64,000 bases of DNA from Falsirhodobacter sp051195255 (GTDB taxonomy: Bacteria; Pseudomonadota; Alphaproteobacteria; Rhodobacterales; Rhodobacteraceae), in assembly GCF_051195255.1 (NCBI RefSeq), contig NZ_JBNJLK010000003.1, positions 248,001 through 312,000 on the forward strand, in the 5' to 3' direction. Of the stretch, positions 1 through 8,118 are shown piece after piece; the first letter of the stretch is position 1; each line of letters opens with the position of its first letter. The notes under the pieces are model-generated. The model ran no database searches and was not told the origin of the DNA. It saw nothing but the letters and a program-made list of their open reading frames with translations. Both the position numbers and the translations under genes were made by a program.

Positions 1-806
1 ATCTGCGCCCCCAGCACCGACAGCGGCGTCTTCAGCTGGTGCGAGGCGTCATCGATGAACCGCCGCTGCGCCTCGCTTTGCAGGCGGTGGCGTTCAACAA
101 GCCGGTTCACCGACCGCACGAGGGGCTGCACGTCACGGGGCAGCCCCGTCGGGTCCACCTGCCGCAGATCGTCGGAGGCGCGGCGGTCCAGCCGGTCGCG
201 CAGGGCGCGCAGCGGGCGCAACGCCGCATGCACCCCGACCGAGATCATCAAGGCCGCCGCCATCAGCGCCGCGATGTCGCGCAAGGCGGCGCGGAACAAC
301 ACGGTCCGCAGGAAGGCCACGCGCGATCCGGTGGTTTCCGCCACCTCCACGATCAGGCTTTGCCCCGCCTTTGCGCCATAAAGCGGCGGATCCAGCGGAC
401 GCTTGAACGCGCCCACCCGGATCGCCCGCCCGAAATAGGTGGCGTCGTAGAACTTGATGTCCCCCGCCTGAAGCGCGGGCGGGGGTGGCAGCAGGGCGTC
501 CCCGATCTGCACCAGCCCGTCATCGGTGGAGATGCGGAACAGGACCTCGCCGCTCGCCGTCGCCTGAAAGCTTTCGAACAGCGGGTAGGGGAGTTCCACG
601 CTCAGCCCCCCGCTTTGGGTGGAGATGTTGAGGTCGATCGCCCGGATCGCCCCGTTGAGGGAACGGTCATAGGCGCTGTCGGCGACCTCGCGCAGACTTT
701 GCGCCGTCAGCAGCAGGCTGGCCATCATCAGCAGCAGCAGCGTCGGCAGCATCCAAAGGGCCAGCGTCACCCACAGCGCGCGGCCCTGGGGGCGGGGGGG
801 CTTCAC
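1..806 (-). CDS. Sensor histidine kinase, TctE/QseC-like (partial, N-terminal 268 residues)
   Basis: Membrane histidine kinase that would phosphorylate the response regulator encoded just upstream. The gene is cut by the left window edge, so the catalytic ATPase domain is missing. Visible in order: an N-terminal membrane segment (about residues 11-33), a periplasmic region of about 140 residues resembling the 2CSK_N sensor domain, a second membrane segment (about 174-196), and a HisKA dimerisation helix with the motif DDASHQLKTP, whose H256 is the predicted phosphorylation site. The GTG start overlaps the regulator's TGA by three bases (GTGA), implying translational coupling. The 2CSK_N architecture is known from kinases of the tricarboxylate-responsive TctE type, but no tricarboxylate transporter is in view, so the signal is unknown. 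Confidence 0.85.
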   Translation of the reverse strand, partial: MKPPRPQGRALWVTLALWMLPTLLLLMMASLLLTAQSLREVADSAYDRSLNGAIRAIDLNISTQSGGLSVELPYPLFESFQATASGEVLFRISTDDGLVQIGDALLPPPPALQAGDIKFYDATYFGRAIRVGAFKRPLDPPLYGAKAGQSLIVEVAETTGSRVAFLRTVLFRAALRDIAALMAAALMISVGVHAALRPLRALRDRLDRRASDDLRQVDPTGLPRDVQPLVRSVNRLVERHRLQSEAQRRFIDDASHQLKTPLSVLGAQ

Positions 807-1480
807 CCCGCCTCTCCCACGGCTTCGAGCATGTATCCGACGCCGCGCAGCGTCACGATCTGGACATCCCCGTCGCCCAGCTTCTTGCGCAGCCGGTAGA
901 CGATGACCTCCACGATCTCGGTCGTGAGGTCGCTTTCGATGGACACCAGCCGGTCGAGGATCTGCTGCTTGGACAGCGGCTCCCCCGCCTTCTGGATCAG
1001 CAGGCGCAGCACCGACTGTTCGCGCGGAGAGATGGTGAACAGCTCCCCGCGCAGGGTGAAGCGCTGGCTGGTCTGGTCATAGGCCAGGGGTCCGCATTGG
1101 TAGAGCCCGCGCGACCGCCCATGGCTGCGCCGGATGAGCGCGAGAAGGCGGGCCTCAAGCTCGTCGATCTCCAGCGGTTTGCCCATGAAGTCGTCCGCGC
1201 CGTTGCGCAGCAGCGCCACGCGCTGGGCCAGCGTGTCCTGCGCCGTCATGACAAGAACGGGCGTCTCGTTCTGCGCAGCCTTCAGGCGGGCGAGCACCTG
1301 CCCGCCCGACAGCGAGGGCAGCCCGAGATCCAGAAGGGCCGCGTCGAAATCCTCCAATGTCAGGCGCAGTTCGGCAAGGCGCCCATCCTCGGCCCATTCC
1401 ACCTGAAAGCCGCGATGCTCCAGGCTCTGCATGAGCCAGTCGGCCAGATCGCGATCATCTTCGACAAGCAATATGCGCAT
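803..1480 (-). CDS. Response regulator, OmpR/TctD family
   Basis: DNA-binding response regulator of 225 residues, cotranscribed with the sensor kinase. The receiver domain (about 1-115) shows the acidic pair in LLVEDD, phospho-acceptor D51 in LLDLGLP and the conserved lysine in MGKPLE. The C-terminal winged helix (about 130-220) contains the OmpR-type segments SPREQSVLRLL and VYRLRKKLG and ends with TLRGVGYML. I chose the ATG at 1480 because MRILLVEDD is the normal family start and GAGAGG lies about 9 bases upstream; the frame stays open 20 codons further without family similarity. The target genes are not evident from the neighbourhood. Confidence 0.92.
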   Translation of the reverse strand: MRILLVEDDRDLADWLMQSLEHRGFQVEWAEDGRLAELRLTLEDFDAALLDLGLPSLSGGQVLARLKAAQNETPVLVMTAQDTLAQRVALLRNGADDFMGKPLEIDELEARLLALIRRSHGRSRGLYQCGPLAYDQTSQRFTLRGELFTISPREQSVLRLLIQKAGEPLSKQQILDRLVSIESDLTTEIVEVIVYRLRKKLGDGDVQIVTLRGVGYMLEAVGEAG

Positions 1481-1739
1481 GGGACAACCCTCTCGTGCCA
1501 GGAAATCCTGTGCATGAGCGCGAGGGGAGGCACAAGACACAGCGGATCCGGGTGGGGCGAGGGGAACTCTGGCCGCAGAAGATGTTTACGGGTTCCAGTG
1601 CATGACGGCGCAGGGCCACGAGGGGACCGCGGGACACTGCGCTCCCCATCATCGACGGATCAAACCTGTCGTAGCGAATGGTCCGGGGACTGTTCACCGC
1701 AGAGGTCAGCGGCGAACAGCCCCTTGCATCCCAAGCCTC
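1481..1739. other. Intergenic region with no convincing gene
   Basis: This 259-base stretch separates the response regulator from the 3' end of glpK. It should hold the promoter of the two-component pair. I see one strong hairpin (1690-1719, listed separately). A short open frame on the minus strand (80 codons, 1455-1697) has no recognisable domain and overlaps the regulator, so it is not called. Confidence 0.5.
1690..1719 (-). terminator. Hairpin downstream of glpK, probable transcript end
   Basis: An inverted repeat with 11-base arms (CTGTTCACCGC and GCGGCGAACAG on the plus strand, one mismatch/wobble) and an 8-base loop lies about 20 bases beyond the glpK stop codon. No clear T-run follows on the minus strand, so it may be a 3'-end stabilising hairpin or a weak terminator. 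Confidence 0.5.
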
Positions 1740-3233
<1,494 letters not shown>

Positions 3234-3287
3234 GTTCATGTTCCTTCCCCGCAAGCGCGCCAAAGCGGCCTCTTGCGCCCTTGAAGA

Positions 3288-4007
3288 TTAACCGGCCACC
3301 GGGGTGACGAGTGCTGCATAAAGAAAGGCGCCGGCCAGCGCGCCGCAGATCGGGGCCACGACCGGAACCCAGGCATAGGCCCAGTCGGCATCGCGCTTGC
3401 CCTTGATCGGCATCAGCGCATGCGCGATGCGGGGGCCAAGGTCGCGGACAGGGTTGATGGCATAGCCCGTTGACCCGCCAAGCGAGAGCCCAATGGCCGT
3501 GATGAAGAAACCGACGATCAGCGGGTTGACCCCTTCCGCGAACTTGTTCGCCCCAATCCCCAGAAGGCCGAAGGTCAGGACGGCGGTGCCGAGGAATTCC
3601 GACAGGAAGTTCGCCGGCGTGTTGCGGATGGCGGGCTGGGTGCAGAAGACGGCCAGCTTGGCATCGGCATCCTCGGTCGCGGCCCAATGCGGAAGATAGA
3701 CAAGATAGGTCAGGATGCCGCCGATGATCGAGCCGATGATCTGGCCCGCGACATAGACGGGCACCAGGTTCCAGTCGAACAGCCCCGTGGCGGCGAAGGC
3801 GATGGTCAGTGCGGGGTTCAGGTGCGCCCCCGAATACTGCCCGACCGCATAGACCCCGAAGGTCACCGCAAAGCCCCATCCCAGGGTGATGACCACCCAG
3901 CCGCCGTTGAAACCCTTGGATTTCGCAAGCAGGACGTTGGCCACGACACCGCAGCCGAACAGCGTCAGGATCGCCGTGCCAACAAGTTCACTCAGAAAAA
4001 AACTCAT
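3288..4007 (-). CDS. glpF: Glycerol uptake facilitator (aquaglyceroporin)
   Basis: Inner-membrane MIP-family channel of 239 residues that lets glycerol diffuse into the cell, where GlpK traps it. Six hydrophobic segments surround the two pore half-helices. The first pore motif is the normal NPA (SGAHLNPALT). The second is NPV within GYAINPVRDLGPR, where E. coli GlpF has NPA; the following RDLGPR keeps the arginine of the selectivity filter. A GGGGGGAG ribosome site precedes the ATG. It is the first gene of the minus-strand glpFK operon and shares its control region with glpD. Confidence 0.94.
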   Translation of the reverse strand: MSFFLSELVGTAILTLFGCGVVANVLLAKSKGFNGGWVVITLGWGFAVTFGVYAVGQYSGAHLNPALTIAFAATGLFDWNLVPVYVAGQIIGSIIGGILTYLVYLPHWAATEDADAKLAVFCTQPAIRNTPANFLSEFLGTAVLTFGLLGIGANKFAEGVNPLIVGFFITAIGLSLGGSTGYAINPVRDLGPRIAHALMPIKGKRDADWAYAWVPVVAPICGALAGAFLYAALVTPVAG

Positions 4008-4024
4008 GCTCCCCCCAAATTGCC

Positions 4025-4047
4025 CGTGACGGCCTTTCGCCGTGACG
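4025..4047 (-). promoter_or_regulatory. Inverted repeat in the glpF leader
   Basis: Nine-base arms CGTGACGGC and GCCGTGACG (8 of 9 paired) flank a 5-base spacer, ending 18 bases before the glpF start codon. It could form a leader hairpin or be a protein-binding palindrome. It does not resemble the GlpR operator. Confidence 0.35.
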
Positions 4048-4132
4048 TGGTTCGAACGGCGCCATCCTCCGCCGCCGTTTCGCCCCCTGTCCAGCAGGCG
4101 TAATTTCGATCCTTCGGCCGGGCAAGGAAAAA

Positions 4133-4150
4133 ATGTTCGGTTGCGAAAAT
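4133..4150. promoter_or_regulatory. Putative GlpR operator
   Basis: The sequence ATGTTCGGTTGCGAAAAT matches the E. coli GlpR operator pattern (ATGTTCG, four A/T-biased bases, CGAACAT) in all 7 bases of the left half and 6 of 7 of the right half. It lies in the glpF-glpD control region, and the presumed ligand, a DeoR-family GlpR, is encoded by the gene after glpD. The assignment rests on motif similarity and context only. Confidence 0.6.
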
Positions 4151-4345
4151 CATGAACTTCGCTTCAGACCGAATTTACAGGCCATTCGACGACGTATGGC
4201 GCCAGATCCTCGGCCGATTAGGCCTTTTTTTCGGCGAACGGTCGGCGGACAGTCTTCACTTGAAAAAATACGAACATCCGCCTATCTGAGTCTTGGGAAA
4301 ACACCTTCCCGACACATCCCCTGCACAAACGGCACGAGGCTTCGA

Positions 4346-5962
4346 ATGCGCGCTGAGACACTCGCCACGCTCCGGAACGAAGAGGTTTTCGATCTTCTGG
4401 TCATCGGTGGCGGGGCGACGGGATGCGGCATCGCGCTCGACGCGGCCTCGCGCGGCCTGAAGGTCGCGCTGGTGGAGCGTTTCGATTTCGCCGAAGGCAC
4501 TTCCAGCCGTTCCACGAAGCTTGTCCATGGCGGCGTCCGCTATCTTGAGGCGGCGGTGAAGAAGCTCGACAAGGGGCAGTACGATCTGGTGCGCCACGCT
4601 TTGCACGAACGTGGCTCGCTTCTGAAGAACGCGCCCCACCTGTCGCATCCGCTGTCCATGATCACGCCCGTCTACAACTGGTGGCAGGTGCCCTATCTTT
4701 ACGCGGGGCTGAAGCTTTACGACATCCTGTCGGGCAAGATGAACATCGGGCATTCGAAGATCATCGGCGCGAAGGCGGCGAAGGCGCGGTTCCCGATGCT
4801 CAAGGTCAAGGGGCTGAAGGCTTGCGTGCAGTATTACGATGGCCAGTTCGTCGACAGCCGCATGGCCGTGACGCTGGCGATGACCGCCGAACGCGAAGGC
4901 GCGGTGGTGGCCAACCACATCGCCGTGACCGGCCTGATCCACGACGCGCAGGGGCGTATTGCCGGTGCAAACGTTCGGGACGCGCTCTCCGACGCGCAGT
5001 TCGACATCCGGGCGAAGAAGGTGATCAACGCGACGGGTCCCTTTGCCGATGCGATCCGCCAGATGGATCACGCCGATGCGAAGCCGATCCTGAAGGGCAG
5101 CTCGGGTGTCCACATCCTGCTGGACGGGTCGTTCGTGCCCCCGGATCAGGGGCTTCTGATCCCGCAGACCGATGACGGGCGCGTGGTGTTCATCCTGCCC
5201 TGGCAGGGGCACGCCTTGGTCGGCACCACCGACACGCCAAGCGAGGTGGTCGATCATCCCACCGTGTCGGAACAGGACATCCTTTATCTTCTGGATTACG
5301 TGAAACGCTATTTCGATGTGGATGTGGGCCGTTCGGACGTGAAGGCCGCATGGTCGGGCATCCGCCCGCTGGTCTTTAACCCTGACGCCAAGGGCACGGC
5401 CGAACTCGCCCGGGATCACGTGATCATCGAAGACACGTCCGGCCTCGTCACCATCTCGGGCGGGAAATGGACGACCTACCGCCTCATGGCGGAGGAGGCG
5501 GTGGACCGCGTGATCTCCCACGGAAAGTTCGCGGGCGTGACGCCCTGCCGGACCCATGACATGAAGCTACTGGGCGCTGACGCGTACCGTCCCGACGGCG
5601 CGGTGGCTCTGGCGCGCGACTTCGATCTGCCGCCGGACGTCGCCCACCACCTGAACCGGTCCTACGGCGACCGCGCACCCGTGGTGGCGGGCATCGCGCG
5701 TGACATGGGCCTTTCGGCACGTTTGGCCGAAGCGCATCCCTATATCGAGGCCGAGGTGATCTATGCCATGCGCCACGAGGCCGCGCAGCGCGTGGCGGAT
5801 GTCTTGTGTCGGCGGATGACGCTGACCCACGTGGACACCCAGGCCGCCGACAAGGCGATCGCACGGGTGGCCGACCTGATGGAAGGGGCGGCGGGGTGGG
5901 ACACCGCCCGCAAAGCCGCCGAGATCGCCCACGCGGCCGAGCGGACGCGCGTCGCGCTGTAG
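4346..5962 (+). CDS. glpD: Aerobic glycerol-3-phosphate dehydrogenase (FAD)
   Basis: Membrane-associated flavoenzyme that oxidises sn-glycerol 3-phosphate to dihydroxyacetone phosphate and passes electrons to the quinone pool. The N-terminal FAD-binding Rossmann motif reads LVIGGGATGCGIALDAASRG, followed by the family segment SSRSTKLVHGGVRYLE. The middle holds the substrate domain (for example WQGHALVGTTDTP and ISGGKWTTYRLMAE), and a helical C-terminal DAO_C domain follows. The chosen start at 4346 gives 538 residues, close to family length; the frame is open for 71 more codons upstream, but those run through the control region and lack similarity. GAGG precedes the start. The next gene is glpR, 83 bases downstream. 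Confidence 0.95.
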   Translation: MRAETLATLRNEEVFDLLVIGGGATGCGIALDAASRGLKVALVERFDFAEGTSSRSTKLVHGGVRYLEAAVKKLDKGQYDLVRHALHERGSLLKNAPHLSHPLSMITPVYNWWQVPYLYAGLKLYDILSGKMNIGHSKIIGAKAAKARFPMLKVKGLKACVQYYDGQFVDSRMAVTLAMTAEREGAVVANHIAVTGLIHDAQGRIAGANVRDALSDAQFDIRAKKVINATGPFADAIRQMDHADAKPILKGSSGVHILLDGSFVPPDQGLLIPQTDDGRVVFILPWQGHALVGTTDTPSEVVDHPTVSEQDILYLLDYVKRYFDVDVGRSDVKAAWSGIRPLVFNPDAKGTAELARDHVIIEDTSGLVTISGGKWTTYRLMAEEAVDRVISHGKFAGVTPCRTHDMKLLGADAYRPDGAVALARDFDLPPDVAHHLNRSYGDRAPVVAGIARDMGLSARLAEAHPYIEAEVIYAMRHEAAQRVADVLCRRMTLTHVDTQAADKAIARVADLMEGAAGWDTARKAAEIAHAAERTRVAL

Positions 5963-6045
5963 GCCCGCGGTCCGGCGGGCGGGTGTGCTTGACAGCGCGA
6001 TCCGGGATCATCACTGACAGCGTCACATCCCAGCGAGAGGTCGCG

Positions 6046-6813
6046 ATGCCCACGCTCACCCACCGCCAGAACCAGATCACCGAGATCGCACGGTCCGAAG
6101 GCTTTATCGGGATCGAGGACATCGCCGTGCGTCTGGACGTGACGCCGCAAACGATCCGCCGCGACATCAAGCTGTTGTGCGACATGGGGATCCTGCACCG
6201 CTATCACGGCGGGGCAAGCCTGATGACCAACACCCGCAACCGGGATCACGCGCTTCGGCAGGGTGAAATGGCCACCGAAAAGGCCCGGATCGGAGAGATG
6301 GTGGCCGCCCACATCCCCGACGGCGCCTCGCTGTTCCTGAACATCGGCACCACGGCCGAAGCCATCGCACGGGCACTGCTGTCCAGGAAGGCCCTACGGG
6401 TGGTGACCAACAACATCAACGTCGTCACCCTCCTCTCGCAGCGCGAGGATTTCGACATCATCATCGCCGGCGGTCAGGTGCGCGTGCGCGATCTGGCGGT
6501 GGTGGGGGAAGCGACGCTGGGCTTCATCAACCAATTCAAGGTGGATTTCGGGATCATCGGAATCTCCGGCATAGACGAGGACGGCACGCTTCTGGATTTC
6601 GACTATCGCGAGGTGCAGGTGGCGCAAGCGATCATCGCCAATTCCCGGACCACCTTCCTCGCGACCGACCACACGAAGTTCGGGCGCCGCGCGATGGTGA
6701 AGCTGGGCCATCTTGACGACATTGACGGGCTGTTCATCGACACACTGCCACCCGCGCCCTTCTCCGACCTTCTGGAGAAGGCCAACGTGTCGGTGCACGT
6801 GGTCGCGCCGTGA
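6046..6813 (+). CDS. glpR: Glycerol-3-phosphate regulon repressor, DeoR family
   Basis: Transcriptional repressor of 255 residues. The N-terminal DeoR helix-turn-helix (about residues 5-58) contains the recognition segment LDVTPQTIRRDIKLLCDMG and the typical RYHGGA linker. The C-terminal DeoR sensor domain (about 75-230) carries LFLNIGTTAEAIARAL and DFGIIGISGIDEDGTLLDFD, where a sugar phosphate (for GlpR, glycerol 3-phosphate) binds. GAGAGG lies 5 bases before the ATG. A consensus-like TTGACA at 5989-5994 may start a separate glpR transcript, although cotranscription with glpD is equally likely. Its position after glpD and across from glpFK supports GlpR over other DeoR regulators. Confidence 0.9.
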   Translation: MPTLTHRQNQITEIARSEGFIGIEDIAVRLDVTPQTIRRDIKLLCDMGILHRYHGGASLMTNTRNRDHALRQGEMATEKARIGEMVAAHIPDGASLFLNIGTTAEAIARALLSRKALRVVTNNINVVTLLSQREDFDIIIAGGQVRVRDLAVVGEATLGFINQFKVDFGIIGISGIDEDGTLLDFDYREVQVAQAIIANSRTTFLATDHTKFGRRAMVKLGHLDDIDGLFIDTLPPAPFSDLLEKANVSVHVVAP

Positions 6814-6854
6814 TGAACTTGTTTCCGTAAAACACGTTCGCATGGTGGGGAATA

Positions 6855-7537
6855 GCGGAGAGAGCCCGCCGTTTTCCGACGCGCGACGTGCGCAAGGTGA
6901 AGAACCGGACCGTAAGCTTCATGACGTCGGAAGAACACCACATTGACGCCTTCCTTGCCCATCATGGGGCTGACACGCGGGCGCATCTTGCACTGATGCT
7001 GCTGCTCTACACTGGACAGCGCCGCAGCGATGTCGTGCGGATGGGGCGGCAGCATCTCCGCGACAACGTGCTCTCGATCGTTCAGCAGAAGACGGGGCAG
7101 GACGTGCATGTCCCACTGCATGATGATCTGCGCGAGGCGATCAACCGCCTCCCGCTGGGCATGACGTTCCTTGTTGCTGCGCAGGGCCGACCGTTCACGC
7201 CCGCAAGGTTCACGAACTGGTTTCGTGAGATGGTGCGCGAGGTGGGGCTGCCCGATGGTCTCAGCCCACACGGGCTGGGAAAAGCAACTTGCCGCAGGCG
7301 GGCAGAAGCTGGCTGCACGGCTCATGAGATCATGGCTATCTCAGGCCATAGATCGCTGGCGGAGGTGACACGCTACACTGTCCTCGCCAGCCGCGAAGAC
7401 TTGGCAACGCGGGCGATTGCGTCGCTGGACAAGACCAAAGCGAAGACAGATGTTGTCAAATCTGCTGAAGCAGTTTGACAAAACGCCCTCCAAGCGACTG
7501 ACAAGGCAGCGGTTATTTTGGTAAATGGCGGAGAGAG
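6855..7537 (+). mobile_element. Remnant of a tRNA-Ser integration event
   Basis: A truncated integrase gene lies directly beyond the 3' end of a tRNA-Ser gene, the classic insertion point of genomic islands. The 10-base sequence GCGGAGAGAG from the tRNA 3' end (7528-7537) recurs at 6855-6864 on the far side of the integrase fragment, which may mark a worn att site. The repeat is short and purine-rich, so the boundaries are tentative. No other mobile genes remain inside. Confidence 0.45.
6888..7478 (+). pseudogene. Tyrosine recombinase (phage-type integrase) C-terminal fragment, probably inactive
   Basis: 196 codons match only the catalytic half of tyrosine integrases, which are normally about 350-420 residues; the core-binding N-terminal domain is absent. 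Box I arginine is present (R45 in LLYTGQRRSD), as are the K-loop lysine (QQKTG), the second histidine (H154 in ISGHRS) and the nucleophile candidate Y163 (VTRYT). The normally invariant box II H-x-x-R reads H128-G-L-G131, so its arginine is replaced by glycine (codon GGA at 7278-7280). The reading frame opens at a GTG with no convincing ribosome site. Truncation plus loss of this residue point to a dead remnant of an element once inserted at the adjacent tRNA-Ser. Confidence 0.8.
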
Positions 7538-7615
7538 AGGGATTCGAACCCTCGAGACGGTTCCCCGCCTACACACTTTCCAGGCGTGCGCCTTCGACCA
7601 CTCGGCCACCTCTCC
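7526..7615 (-). tRNA. tRNA-Ser (anticodon GGA)
   Basis: The minus strand folds into a complete class II tRNA of 90 bases with encoded CCA. The acceptor stem pairs GGAGAGG with TCTCTCC, the T arm is GAGGG-TTCGAAT-CCCTC, and the anticodon loop CTGGAAA gives anticodon GGA (complement at 7579-7581), reading UCC/UCU serine codons. The long variable arm is typical of tRNA-Ser. An integrase remnant abuts its 3' side. Confidence 0.97.
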
Positions 7616-7682
7616 GTTGCGTGCTCAATAGAGGCTGTGCCGGAACTGTTCAAGACCGAAAGTGACGTTCTGGCCGACATCG

Positions 7683-8009
7683 TCAGGTCGGCAGTGCCTG
7701 CTGCACCGCGTCCTGCACCGACGGGGTCCAGCCTTGGAACATCCGGTCCCCGATGCGGATCAGCGGGCGCTTCAGAAGGGTCGGATGATCGGCCAGAAGG
7801 TCGGGCAAGGGTCGGGCGCGCTCCGCCTCCTCCAGGGTCCGCCACGTGGTTGACGCGCGATTCACGGCGGCTTGGCCGAAGGTGTCGACAATCTGCTGAA
7901 TCTCGGCCCGGTCCAGCGGTTGGGCGCGGATGTCGCGGAACGTCGCCCCCGGCAGGGCGGCGCGCGCCTTGCGGCAGGTATCGCAGGTGGAAAGGCCGTA
8001 GATCATCAT
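7683..8009 (-). CDS. ArsC/Spx-family thioredoxin-fold protein (YffB-like)
   Basis: Small cytoplasmic protein of 108 residues with the ArsC-family thioredoxin fold. The redox or active-site motif near the N-terminus is STCDTCRKA (C9-x-x-C12), and the later region LLKRPLIRIGD matches the conserved RP-containing loop of ArsC/YffB proteins. True arsenate reductases of this class need further arginines and usually sit in ars operons; none are nearby, so the substrate is unknown. The ATG at 8009 (or the adjacent 8006) follows AAGGAT by about 9 bases. It is divergent from the c-di-GMP gene. Confidence 0.85.
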   Translation of the reverse strand: MMIYGLSTCDTCRKARAALPGATFRDIRAQPLDRAEIQQIVDTFGQAAVNRASTTWRTLEEAERARPLPDLLADHPTLLKRPLIRIGDRMFQGWTPSVQDAVQQALPT

Positions 8010-8118
8010 GCGGACGCATCCTTCAAATTCGAACGAAACTTCGGATCCACCCGTATCTCGGTAAAGGAACCCTTCACTCATCCTGAGGATGCTGGGCCCC
8101 AAAGTAAACGAGGGTTCC

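Larger units (their letters stand above)
4008..4345. promoter_or_regulatory. Divergent glpFK / glpD control region
   Basis: 338 bases without a gene between the divergent glpF and glpD starts. The part from about 4120 to 4280 is noticeably richer in A and T than the surrounding genes. It holds one near-complete GlpR-like operator (4133-4150), a further matching half-site CGAACAT at 4271-4277, and an inverted repeat in the glpF leader (4025-4047). The layout, with the repressor gene glpR in the glpD operon, indicates coordinated repression of both transcripts that is relieved by glycerol 3-phosphate. Exact promoter boxes are not assigned. Confidence 0.75.

Noticed and set aside
1455..1697. 80-codon minus-strand frame between the response regulator and glpK
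   Set aside because: No domain, overlaps the regulator's 5' end, and composition is unlike the neighbours; a vague likeness to transposase N-termini is not supported.
4051..4056. TTCGAA palindrome near glpF as a second GlpR site
   Set aside because: The half-sites would lack the 4-base centre and the flanking AT/AT bases of the operator pattern.
5963..5980. GCCCGC...GCGGGC hairpin after glpD as a terminator
   Set aside because: The 6-base stem has no T-run after it and glpR follows closely; it may be a weak pause hairpin but I cannot support a terminator call.
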